A stretch of DNA of 64,000 bases from Cylindrotheca closterium (GCA_933822405.4 CAKOGP040002424.1:62001-126000), one strand, 5' to 3'. Positions 1 through 14,193 are shown, numbered from the stretch's first letter. Notes: generated by a model from the sequence alone, not told the origin. Numbers and translations are program-made.

Positions 1-1752
1 TCTTTATGGACAAGAAGCATATCCAATCTGCAATGGTTCAGAGTTGGAATAAATTCTGTTTCACAGGTGGAATTATCGAGTTTCGCGCCAAACTGCCAGG
101 AGATGCACACACCGGGGGATTGTGGCCGGCCAGTAAGTGGACTGTTTTTGTCCTCGAGGATGGATTTCGGATTGTATTCAGCTGACAACATTATGTTTTT
201 CGTCTTAGTGTGGATGCTTGGAAATTTGGCTCGTGCGACATATGTTGGTTCTTCGGATTACGTTTGGCCATATAGCTACAATCAATGCGACCGGAATAAG
301 CAAGAGGCCCAAGAAATCAATGCTTGCCAAAAGGTTTCCCATTATGGGATGGAGCCAGGAGCCGGCAGAGGTGCACCGGAGATCGATGTGATCGAGGCCA
401 TGCAAGGAGAAATTGAGAAGCTTCCAAATACAAACATTACCAGACCATACCAGTCTTGCTCTCTACAGGTGCGGCAGCGATAGATGAAATACATGTCCTC
501 ACCTCATTTATGCTCAAACCTTTAACTCTTTTTTTTATAGGTTGCACCTGGAATCGAGCGCAATCGCCCAGAACTTGGGCATAAACCAAAAAAGGTGAGT
601 TGGAACCACTTTGTCTCAATTGTTGCCTCCTGTTTTCTAACTTTTCAACGTTCTACAGGGATACTGGTACACTGGTATGGAATACAATACAGATAGTAAC
701 GAGACAAGATCAGAACTGAATCCATTCTTTTACGGCGTCACGCTTGAGCATGAGCAAAAGTCAAAAACTTACCAGGCTGATGCCCTCTCTGCAAATACCG
801 GTTTGAATGACACGCACTACAAAGAGCAGCATACATATAGAGTAGAATGGGATCCACCGGAAGAAGATGGAAGTGGAGGACATATTCGATGGTACACAGA
901 TGAGGAATTTGTTTATAGTGTCAAGGGTTCGGACCTTTCAATTACTGGAAGTGAAATCCCCAGTGAAGCAATGTACTTGATCATGAACACTGCAGTTGCT
1001 AGTACTTGGGGCTTCCCAGCCCCCTGTCCCAGCGGCTGCAAGTGTTCATGCTTTGAATGTGGAAACCCCGATTGTGCCTGTGCTCTCCCTCCTGGATACT
1101 GTGACAACTTTCCTGCATCTTTTGAGATTGAGCACGTACGCGTCTACCAAGCAGTGAACGAACGGAAACACACGCTTGGCTGCTCCCCAGTAACGAGACC
1201 CACCGAACTCTTCATCAAGGGTCACGCAAAAAGATATATGGAAAAGGGAGATAGGATGCCTCTACAACCCGTTGTGAGCGGTGGAGCATACTGCTCGACG
1301 GCGGGTGCATGCGAAGGATTTAGTACTTGCCAGAACGGGGTTTGTGTCTGTGATGACGGATACACTGGCCCAGATTGTCTTGCATATGACGGATTCTATA
1401 CCAATGAAAATCGTGCCATAACCTCGGTTCCCATCGGATGTAAGTAGGCTCTGGTGTGTATCGGATTGTAACTTCTGAACACATCACTCAATCTTGAAAT
1501 TTTTTTGTTCCTGCAGGGAGCAAAGTCTATGTCCCAAATGGAATGGTTGCACTGATAGCGCTCTTGGCTTTTGGATTTATTTTCGCAATGATCCAGGCGG
1601 TGAAGAGCAAAAAGTCTCGACATCACTACAAGAAAGTAGAAAACGCCAATGTATTTGAAAACGATGGAAGCCAATCATACCAGCATTCCGAATCACCAAA
1701 GCCAGAGGTAGTCACGTACTCGGTTATCGATGGGAAATTGGTTGACAAGTGA
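1..1752 (+). CDS. GH16-type beta-glucan synthesis protein (KRE6/SKN1-like), 5' partial
   Basis: The gene enters from the left edge; exons read as 1-132, 209-468, 541-594, 659-1439 and 1517-1752, all GT-AG and in frame. The GH16 nucleophile/acid-base signature EIDVIE is in exon 2, preceded by LWPAMWMLGNLARA and followed by GYWYTGMEYN, which match the SKN1/KRE6 subfamily. Exon 4 ends the catalytic fold (MYLIMNTAVASTWGFP) and then carries a Cys-rich EGF-like module (CSTAGACEGFSTC...CVCDDGYTGPDC). Exon 5 encodes one hydrophobic segment (VALIALLAFGFIFAMIQAV) and a short basic/acidic tail. Fungal relatives act in beta-1,6-glucan formation; in a diatom the likely role is branching or transglycosylation of chrysolaminarin. 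The start lies outside the window. The family is clear; the substrate is inferred. Confidence 0.85.
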
Positions 1753-2138
1753 TCCAGCTTGTCGTCAAATATTGATTCCATGATCGCTTCTTTGTAGGGG
1801 CTTATAATGAATTGTTTCTTCAATAGGAGGATGCTGGAGACTGGGAACCTGAATGCAAATACTACCATCTTCAAATAGCCCCAGCTCTCAAAAGTCATGC
1901 GAATCTCGGCAAGTTGCAAAGAGGCACCAATCGTCAACGGCTGGCGGTCAAACGAAACCATCAGTTTCAAAGTACCGCTGCGACTCGTCAAGCTGTGGTG
2001 CAAAATCAATGAGTCTAATATAAAGCTATAACACTTTTTCTAAGCTACAAAACTTTTACAAATATCTCTGATCTGGCAATTCACACTACGTATAACTAGA
2101 TCACTATACTTTACGCTTTTTTAAAATTTAAAATTGGA

Positions 2139-3474
2139 CTAGTTGAGCTTGACAGAGTGAATTCTATTCCACAGTTTCCCAGTGACATAGAGCATGTCCT
2201 CGTCGTCGGAAATGGAAATACCATTAAAGACATCTGCTCCTACTTGATGGCGTTCATCTGCTGGCCACAACATGCTAAAGTCATACTCCTTTTCTGTTTC
2301 TCCAGTATCTGGATTAATGACGAGTATCACATCTTCGAACCAGACATTCGCCTGCAGAAATATGTTTGATGCCATGAGTTTCTATTGCAATGCCAAAAGA
2401 TCAGATACTGTAACAAGTCGCTCCACTACGTACCAATACACGTCCCCTCCAATACTCAATCTCGTTCAAGTTCTTGGCCGGTTCTCCGCTCAATCTGTGA
2501 GCCTTGACCTTTCGTGTTTCTTCCAACGTAGAAGTGTCCCAAAAGTGAAGGTATGGACTTCCATCAGTGACAATGAATTCATCTTTGCACCAATCAAATG
2601 TGATACCCCATCCCTCCGAGTTGGTCGTCTCATATTTAAAATCCTGTACCATCTCCAAAGACTCAATGTCATAAATGAATCCACGTTTTGATTTCCAAGT
2701 AATCTGAACCAGTTTGTCGTGCCAAACCGTCATTCCTTCGCCAAAGAGTTTTGGACCCATATCGACTGACTTTAGGACGTCACCCTCCTTCGAGTTTGGA
2801 TCCAGTATTCTGACCTTGGATTGTTTAAACAGACCGACGCTTTCGTATATGACGCCATTGGCAAATGTCAATCCTTGACTGCAGATATTTTAGGGAGAAT
2901 GTTTGAGTATACCGGTGCAGTTGCTGCAAACTCATTAGAAAGCAGGCGATATGATACAAGAAACTCACGTGAACGAAGTAGGATCATGATCTATTTGACC
3001 AATGACAGTATATTGTTGACCATCTTTGGTTGTAATAGGTTTCTGATACCATTCTATGTGATGCTCCAGACTGCAATTCTTCATCTCCACTATCTCTTCC
3101 ACAGAATCTGCTTCAGCACCAGGCAGGGCGATCAATCCACTGTCGACAGCAAAGTATACACCAACGCAAGCTCCAATGAAAGCTGTAACAATGAGGCAAT
3201 ATACAAATCCCTTACAATTGCATTGTCCACGATCCTCCTTTCCCCAACCGTCACTTTCGTCAAAGTCATAACCAACTTCTTCCCCAGTCCGAACTTCAGC
3301 ATCGTTCCATTCTCTCATTTCTATCGAACCATCTTCCATGTCGGATCTACCCATGGCTCCGGATAAGCTTGTCTTTGGTATGATTTCGAAAGTGTAATGT
3401 CGGTGAAACTTTGCAGCATCATTCCGGTCTTTGGTCTTTCGGTGAAATGACACTATTTTAGATCCGGTCGACAT
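2139..3474 (-). CDS. Plant-type glutaminyl-peptide cyclotransferase, membrane anchored
   Basis: Three exons on the minus strand: 3474-2969, 2878-2434 and 2351-2139 (387 aa). The first exon carries a cytosolic acidic/basic N-terminus and one membrane segment (GFVYCLIVTAFIGACVGVYFAV, about residues 86-107). The rest matches the glutamine cyclotransferase beta-propeller family (PF05096 type): DPTSFTQGLTFANGVIYES, GEGMTVWHDKLVQITWKS, GWGITFD, LNEIEYWRGRVLANVWFEDV and NGISISDDEDMLYVTGK. Family members cyclise N-terminal Gln to pyroglutamate in the secretory pathway, consistent with a type II anchor. It is head-to-head with the HMG-box gene. Confidence 0.85.
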
Positions 3475-4400
3475 TTTTCAAAAACTGGGAGGTGACTTGT
3501 TTAGTTTCTATTTTGGCGGGATTTGTCACATACGAACGTACATACCACGCGTACATACATCTAAAAACGTAGATCACTTACGGAAGATTCGTACCGTGCG
3601 TTAGGACTGGCCTATGTTTCCCGTACAAAGGATGATTTCTTAGCAAAATCAAATTCAGTCACAATCTAAATACAGAACACATCGCCAGTCGGCATTCAAC
3701 AACAACATGTGAGTCTACCAATTCCTCATCGTCAACCTTTTACCAAATGTCGCCAACCCTTGGATGACATTTTTGGTCAAAGGTCTCCATCACCATCGTT
3801 GCCATCGTCTCGTCATCGTTGTTGCCTCTCGTCTTGTCGGTCCAATCGTGTCAAAGCCATCATGGAACAGAAACAAAACAATCTTGACAGCGTCGCAGCA
3901 GGATACGGCTGATTCTTGTTTTGCGACGAGGTTCCGAACGGGGGGTTCTCAGTCGTATTTCTTTACGTAGAATTGGTACTTTTGATTCTGCCACGAGCTC
4001 GAGTCCTAACGGTCGAAAGTCGTCGTAGCGTCGGTACAAAATTCTACGGCGTTCGTCGAACGCCCCCCAATTCGGATGTTTTTGGGTTTCGCCAATTGTC
4101 GCCCTCCCATCTCCCTTCGTGTATGTATTGGAAAGTTACTTACAAGGCTGCATGTGTTTTGGCTTTGTATCTATTTCCCCATCAGTCACACCTAACGATT
4201 GTAGGTTTCCATCGGATCGTCGTCTTCTTGTGTCATTGGGGTCGTTGTTGATGAACCTGACTTGTTGAATTGCAAAATGAGAATGTTGGATGTTTTTTTT
4301 TGGCGATGTTCCGTGACACCAAGTTGGTTTGCCATCATGATGACAGCTTTCACTCACGAAATCCATTTGTCGCTTCCACATCTATAGACTCTATACGCAA
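3475..4400 (+). promoter_or_regulatory. Divergent promoter and probable 5' UTR intron of the HMG-box gene
   Basis: This spacer separates the glutaminyl cyclase and HMG-box start codons. A strong donor GTGAGT at 3709 and an acceptor ending at 4387 (CTATAG), 13 nt before the HMG-box ATG, suggest one 679-nt 5' UTR intron. Short open frames inside it lack start context and family similarity. No TATA box was evident. Confidence 0.5.
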
Positions 4401-5399
4401 ATGGTCAAGGCTAGCGATTCACCAAAAAAGGAAAAGGTTTCTTCAGCAACGAAGCGACCTACCAAAAAGAAGCCAAAAGACAAACCCAAGCGTCCCCTGA
4501 GCGCCTACAATTTCTTTTTCAAGGAAGAACGAGAAAAGATCCTAAAGGTCGTCCTTGCAGAAGATCCTTCTAAGTTGCAATCGAACCCAGAAGATGTTGA
4601 TTATCTAGACGAGGCGGCTATTGGTCGACTGAAGAAGGAAGGAGGCAAGGTTTCCTTTGAAGAAATGGGGAAAATAATTGGAATGCGATGGAAGAACATT
4701 GACCCCGATCGTCTATCTACCTATTCCGAAATGGCATCAGAAGACACAGAACGGTATAAGACCGAAATGCAAGCATACAATGGCCGTCAAGAAGCGAAGA
4801 TGCGTAGTGAAGCTATGAAACAACAAGCTGCAAACTACCCTCCACCTAGTATGGCCATGGCACGAGGACCCGAAGGATATCCCCCTCATCCCGCCGACAT
4901 GGGACGTGGGCCACCACTTGGCATGTATGCTGACCAAATGGGTAACATGTCCCCGTACAATCCAGCTGGCCTTTCGGGTTATAGCCCCTATGGTGGAATG
5001 GAATATGGAGGTTATGGTGGCATGAGTTACGGAGGAATGGGTGGATATGGGGGCTACTCAATGGGACCTCCACCCCAGGGTCCACCAGGAATGGAAGAAC
5101 TAAGCTATTCACGTGGGGGAGGCTATGGGGGAATGCAAATGATGGGAGGTGGATATCAAGGAGGCCCACCACCACCGATGATGAGCTACGGAGGCGGAGG
5201 CGGTGGTCCACCGCCAGATTATGGTGGTGGTCATCCAGGTCATCCACAATACGTCATGGAGCCTCATCCAGGTGGACCACATCCAGGAGGCTCACCTCCT
5301 TCCCATGGAGGTCCACCACCACAACATTCTGGCGGTGGACCACCACCTCCAGGCATGTATGGCGGATATGGTGGAAGCTACCCTGGTCCTGGTGGATAA
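4401..5399 (+). CDS. HMG-box protein with Gly/Pro/Tyr-rich low-complexity tail
   Basis: A single coding exon gives 332 aa. Residues 1-30 are Lys-rich. One HMG box follows (about 30-125): [19 protein letters not shown], then a small insertion ([19 protein letters not shown]) before the second helix ([19 protein letters not shown]). Residues 145-332 are almost purely G, P, Y, M and H, with GGYGGY and GGPPP blocks. HMG boxes bend DNA, so it is probably a nuclear chromatin or architectural factor. The tail resembles phase-separating low-complexity domains, which is inference. Several ATG-rich frames on the other strand are repeat artefacts. Confidence 0.85.
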   Translation: MVKASDSPKKEKVSSATKRPTKKKPKDKPKRPLSAYNFFFKEEREKILKVVLAEDPSKLQSNPEDVDYLDEAAIGRLKKEGGKVSFEEMGKIIGMRWKNIDPDRLSTYSEMASEDTERYKTEMQAYNGRQEAKMRSEAMKQQAANYPPPSMAMARGPEGYPPHPADMGRGPPLGMYADQMGNMSPYNPAGLSGYSPYGGMEYGGYGGMSYGGMGGYGGYSMGPPPQGPPGMEELSYSRGGGYGGMQMMGGGYQGGPPPPMMSYGGGGGGPPPDYGGGHPGHPQYVMEPHPGGPHPGGSPPSHGGPPPQHSGGGPPPPGMYGGYGGSYPGPGG

Positions 5400-5786
5400 T
5401 AACTGCGCGCAAAAGAGAAACGACGGGGCATAAATGGGGATAGTTGTATATTTCGTTTCGCACATTAGCAATGAAAACTGTGGAAGATTGATTGATCAAA
5501 ACTTGAAGTTCTGATTTTTCTTTTTTCACAATACCTAATGCTGATACTGATGTTCGGCAATCAATGCTAGTAGTACTTTTCAATTTATAAATGATAAAAT
5601 GATACATGATATTTTAACAAAAAAGTACACTTTGTAACTGTAACAATCCTTTCTATATATATATATCATGCATTTATCACAAGATGGTCGATCTACCCAT
5701 GTTCAATGTGTATTTTGAATTGTAGTCAAACCGGGACAATGGTCGGGTTGGGTCCACGAGTGACCCGCCAGGACTCCAATATTTAT
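5400..5786. other. Convergent 3' flanks (HMG-box and aspartate aminotransferase)
   Basis: This is a gene-free spacer between two stop codons with AT-rich runs (TATATATATATA near 5655-5666). No further gene or RNA was seen. Confidence 0.6.
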
Positions 5787-7307
5787 TTACTTGGCAACGT
5801 CATGGATGGCATTGGCAATGTAATCAACATTGTCGGAAGTAACTCCCTATTGTGTTCAGAATAGAATCGACAAAGTGTGAGAAAAGATTACTGCAGCAAA
5901 CGTTGGGATCCAATAATAAACTTACCGCCATGGAAATACGACCATCTCCTGTGCAGTAGACATGGTGCTTAGCGCGCATTTCCAGCACCTGCTCGTTACT
6001 GAGGCCACTGTAGGCAAACATTCCAATTTGGTCGGTAATGTGGCTCCAGTCTCGGGTCGATCCTGCCGATTCCAGGGAGTCTTTCAAGGCTCCTCTCATG
6101 GTATTAATGCGATCGGCCATTCCCTTGCACTCCTCACGGAATTCAGCAGTGAGCTGAGGATCTTCCAAGATTGTGGTCACAAGTCTAGCTCCATGTCTCG
6201 GGGGGTTGGAATACATTGGGCGAATCACAGTCTTCATTTGGGAGACAACTTTCTTGGCTTCTTCGGCATCTCTTCCGACAACGGAGAGAGCACCAACACG
6301 CTGACCGTACAACCCAAAGTTCTTGGAGAAACTTTGAACCATGGAAATCAAGTGACCATCTTCCACAAACATTCGAATGGCAGCGGCATCCTTGCTGGCA
6401 TCTCCAGAAGCAAAGCCTTGGTAGGCACAATCAAAGAAGGTAACAAGGTCTTGCTCCTTGATGACACTGCTGAGCTCCTTCCATTGCTCGAGAGTTGGAT
6501 CCATACTGTGGAAACAAGGAAGACATGTGAGTTACTAATATATCATATTTGGAACTCGTACTTTCTGCGTCAAGGCATAACTCACCCTGTTGGATTGTGA
6601 GCACAGGCATGGAGAAGGACGATACTTCCAGCTGGCATCGATTTGATATCATGCACCATCCCTTCAAAATCCAAAGACGAATTATCTGCATCGTAGTAAC
6701 GGTAGTTCTTTACTTCAAGCCCAGAGTTTGTGAAGATATTCTTGTGGTTTCCCCAACTAGGATTCGGGAGGTACAAGGTTGTGCTGCCGTGCTTTTTCAT
6801 CATCTCTCCAAAAACACGTAGACCTCCAGTCCCAGATAGTGCTTGAACCCCTTGAATGCGACCCTCCTTCAAGGCAGCCGAATCTTCCCCACTGTACCGG
6901 TACAATAAAAACGTGTAAGATGAGATTGAACATATTCAATGTGACGCAGACAATAAATCTGCCAAATCGACAACTCACTAGGCGAACTCGAGAGCCAAGT
7001 CAACAAATCTTGGCTCTCCTGCAATTCCAGCGTATTCCATGTCAAGACCACCTTCTGCTAGAATCTTTTCTGCTTTTCTGACCGAAGGAAGAACGAATGG
7101 TTTGCCCTTTTCATCACGGTATGCCCCGACACCAACGATAACCTTGCTCGGATAATCATCCTTTTGGAATTGTTCGTTCAACCCGATAATGGGATCAAGA
7201 GGGGCCATTTCAAAAAAGGACCATGGGCTTGTGCTCATCTGACGCAGCCGAGTGAGAGGCAGTCTCCTCAATTGGTTGCTGCATCGTGATAAGGCGTTCA
7301 TTGCCAT
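5787..7307 (-). CDS. Aspartate aminotransferase (mitochondrial type)
   Basis: Four exons: 7307-6979, 6891-6586, 6505-5926 and 5846-5787 (424 aa). Splicing restores LALEFA-YGEDSAAL and HACAHNPTG-MDPT, both conserved in class I aminotransferases. The PLP lysine lies in SFSKNFGLYGQRVGAL, with NPPRHGARLV downstream. The last exon encodes only GVTSDNVDYIANAIHDVAK. The N-terminus is Arg/Ser-rich (MAMNALSRCSNQLRRLPLTR), as in a mitochondrial presequence. The enzyme interconverts aspartate/2-oxoglutarate and oxaloacetate/glutamate. Confidence 0.92.
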
Positions 7308-7534
7308 GGCGTCAAGAAAGATTTTGAAATTCGTCTGACCGAATTGAATTGTGAACTTTCGTCAGGTTCACGTTTCTTCGTTCTCATTTGATATGTCTGT
7401 CGTCTTCCGTCGATTTTGAGGAAAGTGCAAAGATACAGTAGAACCGAGAAAAGAGTACGAACCGCACTACACTATGGTCCTGATACCCAATCACCTAATG
7501 ATCTTAACAAAAGAAAAATAAGCTATCGTTACAA

Positions 7535-9803
<2,269 letters not shown>

Positions 9804-10384
9804 TGTAAAACGTATTTGGTAGGCTCTGTAGGACTGAAGGTAGGATTGGTTGCGTCCTGAAGGAAGGAGATTCGTTCCTTAAAATTTCGGGACCAGAGGC
9901 TTCCAAGGCTGGGTTGCGCGATTGATGTTGGTCGGGTTGCGCTATTGATGTTGTTCTTTGATGAGTTCAATGGTTTTGGGAGTTAGACCTGTTCATGGAC
10001 AGACCAGATAGGTTGTAATTTCGGGTGAAGAACGTGATCTTCCCCGCCCCCGCGGTTTGAAAAGTCTGTTGGATAGTTCGGTCGGATAAATAAACACGAT
10101 GACTTCCAGTGAAAAATGACTCGGATCAAAATAGTGAGAGGACTTTCGCACTATGAAAAAGTCATATTCACGACCGAAAATCCCGGAAGATTAATGTGTC
10201 ATCATACTTCCCCAATGTTCTTCCTCGCGTATTTGTATTGGTAGCGCGGCGAAATAGTTACAAGCGGGGTCTAAAAGTTTGGAGTCATACATCGAAAAGC
10301 CATTCTTTGAATTTTCCGATTAGTTTTGCTCAGAAGAGTTCGCTTCATTCAGTGTTTACAATTCTTGACAACAAGAAATCAAAG
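9804..10384. promoter_or_regulatory. Divergent promoter region, helicase / TPR gene
   Basis: This spacer lies between two divergent starts. A 25-bp stretch recurs imperfectly here (GGTTGCG...GATGTTG near 9910-9955). The TPR frame stays open upstream to 10196 but has no ATG there. No other gene was recognised. Confidence 0.5.
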
Positions 10385-12409
10385 ATGAACAGGTTCAACG
10401 TCGGTTATACATCAATGACAGAGGATGGAAACCAACGTCCAACGAAGAGACAAAAAACATCGGCGGATGCAAATAACTTTGCTGTCTTGAATGAATGTGG
10501 GATTTCTGCTTTCTTCAAGGGCCAATACAAGGAAGCGCAAGAGTGTTTTGCATGTGCCTTCCGTTCACTGCACATCCAAACTCCTGATTTCACAGAAACA
10601 ACAAGTTCTGGATCGAAGACAAAAGAAGAATATGATGAAGGCATGGATATTAAAGTTTCGCCTCTACCAATTCCAGACTCGTCAACTATCGAGTTGACAC
10701 GAATTATTCTGAACTACAACATTGCCCAAACGAGAATACGTCGTGGGGACTACCGAGAGAGCATCGTAACACTCAATCAAGCGCTAACGGAGCTTAACGA
10801 AAGCAACCAAAAGAAAAAGAAGATCAGTATTCGGATTCTTCACAGTTTGGGTTATTGCTACTACAGACTTAGAGTCAACTCCAGAGCCATGACATACTTT
10901 CAAGATGCATTGCCCATCTGTTTGAGTCAGACTTCTGCCACGCTTTCCCTTGCGGCGACTCTGAATTGTATAGGCGTCATTCAGTTTCACGAAAGCACAC
11001 CAAAATCAGACATGGCAGTGAATGTATTGAGACAAAGTCTCGAACTGTATGAAACCATGTCCTCTTCATCAACTGAAGTTGCCACTGTTCTAAACAACAT
11101 TGGAAGGGTCTATTTCCATTCCGCAGAATACGACAAGGCATTGGAACACCACGAAAAGGCACTGAAGATGCGTGTGGATCTGCTGAAGAAAGACTCCATT
11201 GATATAGCCGCTAGCTCCTTCAACTTGGGGCAGACATATCATCGGAAAGGGAATCTCGACGAGGCACTTGAGCATTTCACCAAATTCTTGGATATCCTTC
11301 GATCAAGGCGCAGGAAGAGATATGCTGATATGGCAATGGCTTATCGCTGCATTGGCGATATTCATCGAGTAAAAGGAGATTTGAAAGTCGCCCTGCAGTT
11401 CTTCCGAAAATCCGTTGTCGCAGCAGAGTCGTCGCCCAAGGGAACCATTCAACCAGAATTGACTTCTTCTCTTACCAAACTCGGTAGCATACACTTTGAC
11501 AAAAACGAGCATGACTCAGCTCTGCAATGTTTCAAGGAGGCACTGACGGTTGCCGAGAGATCATTGGAAGTTGACCACCCTCACACCATCGCCACTTTGA
11601 CGAATATGGCACACATCTACAAGCATCGGGGAGAGTATGCTGTGGCCTTGAGGGCGTATCAAGCTGCACTGGAACGACAAGAAAGGGCTTTTGGTGTTGA
11701 GAGTGTCGAAGCGGCTGCAACACACTCTAGCATTGGCCTAACGCAGTTTCATCTTAACGATTTCCAGAGTGCCTTTGAATCTTACCAAAAGGCTTTGCGG
11801 ATACGACGAGAGGTTTATGGCAGCGATGATCATTTGGAAGTCGCTTCAACACTAAACTCCATCGGATTGATTCTCTTTAAGCAGGAGAGTTATGATATGG
11901 CCAAGGAATGTTTCTATCAGAGCCTCCGCATCCGCAAGAAACTACTTGGAGAGGATCACCGAGATACCGCAGTACTCTGGTACAACATTGCAACTGTGTA
12001 CTTTGAAATGGGGGAAGAAAATGTTGCTGTGAAGATGTACAGGGAAGCATTGCGAGTGGAGCGAAAGGCTCTTGGAGATGAGCACCCAGACGTGGCTCTG
12101 ACTCTGCAGTATATTGGTCGAGTGCTTTTGCAGCAAGGAAACCTTGATGGGGCAATGGATAGCTTTCGCGAGGCACTTGCACTCGAACGACGAAGGAAAA
12201 GTGACAAGAGGGCCTTGGCAAGAATCCTGAATATCATGGGTAATATTTTCCTTCAACAGGCGAATGTGAAAGAAATGATGAAGTGCTTTGAAGAAGCAGC
12301 AGGGATATTTGTTTCGCTTCCTCCTGGAGCCGCCGAGAATCTTGTTGTGGTTGGATACAACTTTTACAACCTGAGTAAACTCCACCCTCCAGCTGCCCCC
12401 ATAGCATAA
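10385..12409 (+). CDS. TPR-repeat protein (kinesin-light-chain-like repeats)
   Basis: A single-exon protein of 674 aa from ATG 10385 (MNRFNVGYTSM); the open frame upstream lacks an ATG. From about residue 30 to 650 it is a series of roughly 40-residue TPR units of the type VATVLNNIGRVYFHSAEYDK, LATLTNMAHIYKHRGEYAVA and VALTLQYIGRVLLQQGNLDG, with the LGEDHRDTA/LGDEHPDVA linkers typical of kinesin-light-chain-like TPRs. There is no enzymatic domain, signal peptide or membrane segment. Such proteins act as protein-interaction scaffolds; the partner is unknown. It is convergent with the release-factor gene, with only 78 bp between stops. Confidence 0.85.
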   Translation: MNRFNVGYTSMTEDGNQRPTKRQKTSADANNFAVLNECGISAFFKGQYKEAQECFACAFRSLHIQTPDFTETTSSGSKTKEEYDEGMDIKVSPLPIPDSSTIELTRIILNYNIAQTRIRRGDYRESIVTLNQALTELNESNQKKKKISIRILHSLGYCYYRLRVNSRAMTYFQDALPICLSQTSATLSLAATLNCIGVIQFHESTPKSDMAVNVLRQSLELYETMSSSSTEVATVLNNIGRVYFHSAEYDKALEHHEKALKMRVDLLKKDSIDIAASSFNLGQTYHRKGNLDEALEHFTKFLDILRSRRRKRYADMAMAYRCIGDIHRVKGDLKVALQFFRKSVVAAESSPKGTIQPELTSSLTKLGSIHFDKNEHDSALQCFKEALTVAERSLEVDHPHTIATLTNMAHIYKHRGEYAVALRAYQAALERQERAFGVESVEAAATHSSIGLTQFHLNDFQSAFESYQKALRIRREVYGSDDHLEVASTLNSIGLILFKQESYDMAKECFYQSLRIRKKLLGEDHRDTAVLWYNIATVYFEMGEENVAVKMYREALRVERKALGDEHPDVALTLQYIGRVLLQQGNLDGAMDSFREALALERRRKSDKRALARILNIMGNIFLQQANVKEMMKCFEEAAGIFVSLPPGAAENLVVVGYNFYNLSKLHPPAAPIA

Positions 12410-12487
12410 CCAAATATAGCTTTTGACTTTTCCGATGATTGATTCAGATTTCCAGCAGTAGCATTGAACTAACCCAGTCATTATTTC

Positions 12488-14098
12488 TTAGCTCCTTAGC
12501 TCTTCCTCTTCCAATTCAGTCATCTTTTCTTCTCGGACCATGTCTCTCAACAGTGGGAAAAAAGTGGAGACGAGGCCATCATCACTTCCTCCTTCTAAAA
12601 TTTTTGATATTCCATGAGTGGAATGTTTACAGCGATGGTCTGACAGTCATGAATGAATTAGTGCATGCCAAGGCCGTCCAGATACTTTTGATTGCTAGCG
12701 GACGTACCTGTGATTCGATCTTGGGGATAGTTGTATGTCCTTATTCTTTCACTACGATCGCCTCCACCCATCAGACTACTTCTTGCAGCTCCCCGTTTTT
12801 GTGACTCTTCCTCTCTTTGGAGATCGCGAACACGTGCAGCAATCAGCTTCAATGCTTTGTCTTTATTTTTATGCTGACTCCTTTGATCTTGAATCGAAGC
12901 TGTTATTCCAGTAGGAATGTGGGTAATGCGAACGGCACTATCGGTAGTATTGACCTGTAATGAAAGAAAAAAAAGACGAAGTCAATACAACACCCAAAGG
13001 ACGAGGAAAGACTAGAGTCATACAGCATAGCCACCTACATGCTGTCCACCGGCACCACTGGATCTCATGGTTTCAATTTTTAGTTCTGACATTGGTAATA
13101 GCTCCTCCGCGTTGCCGCTTTCCTCTAGCAATGGCAAAACTGCGACGGAACACTTTGAGAGGTAAAAAGCAGGACGTGAGAGGAGGATGAAACTACACGG
13201 TGCACAGATTTGGTTGCCTCTCCACTTTTTCACTCACAGCACTAGTATGGATTCGAGTATCATTAACTGGTACTCGCTGGACTCGGTGCACACCACTTTC
13301 ATATCGTAAGAATCCATATGGACCAACACTCGATTGAAAATCGTCGTCATCATCTGCATCCAAATCGGCACCTGCACCACCAAAGCCTCTGGCCGATACA
13401 GAAATGACTGTTTCCTTGATACCTCCAATATCAGTCCTACTTTCGGATAAAGTTTCACAAGAAAAATTCATGGCCTTGGCCGTCTTTTCATAGGTGTCTC
13501 GCAATTCCGAGGCAAACAATCCTGCTTCGTCTCCTCCCGTTCCAGCTCGAATTTCGATAATTGCGTTACTTCGCGTATCATCTTCATCCTTTGGAAGGAC
13601 GGCAGTTCTCATTTTCCGATTTAGCGCTTCCATATCTTCTTTGCATTGTTCCAGTGTCTCCATGCATTCCTTTTTCATATCTTCATCATCGCCACATTCC
13701 TCCAACAATTCCTGGATCGATTTTTCTTCTGCTAGAATGGCCTCCTTTCGTTCGTGCAAGGAGACTGCCTGTGCCAACGATGCGAGTTCCTTCCCGTATG
13801 TATAAGATTCTTCTGGATTTTCTTCCATTTGCTTCAATAGCTCGACATGTCGGGCCACCATTGTGTCCAATCGCCGTGTGACCGCTTGTGAGAGCAAATA
13901 TCGTCTTCCATTCCATGGATTGTGAAGGGGAAATCCTCGTTGCTCCATTTTCCAGCAAACCCTTGGCATACGAGAGATGGATGGAGCTGTGGCCGCTCTG
14001 ACGAGAGCTCGTCCTAATGGTCGTTCCACATGGATCATGGTTGCAAAGTATTTTGGTATTGTCATCATCGTCCGATTTCTCCAATGCAGATGACTCAT
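12488..14098 (-). CDS. Organellar peptide chain release factor, RF1-like
   Basis: Four exons: 14098-13238, 13152-13039, 12954-12708 and 12639-12488 (457 aa). This donor choice at exon 2 gives [17 protein letters not shown], the canonical GGQ neighbourhood; a donor 15 nt downstream would insert GGYAV. The last exon supplies TDHR plus the C-terminal helices. Other landmarks are [18 protein letters not shown] and [13 protein letters not shown]. The codon-recognition loop reads PVNDT before RIHTSA, shorter than the PATESQG loop of bacterial RF1. The basic N-terminus suggests mitochondrial import. GGQ catalyses peptidyl-tRNA hydrolysis. Confidence 0.88.
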
Positions 14099-14193
14099 AA
14101 CCAGTTCAGTTTGATCGTACTAGTCGTACTCAAAATTGACTGACGGATCGGATCGGATGTGACCTGCACCGGCATCACTAGACTTTTGCTCCC

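Noticed and set aside
3709..4251. Several small plus-strand frames upstream of the HMG-box gene
   Set aside because: They start at non-ATG codons or in mid-intron and lie inside a well-bounded 5' UTR intron.
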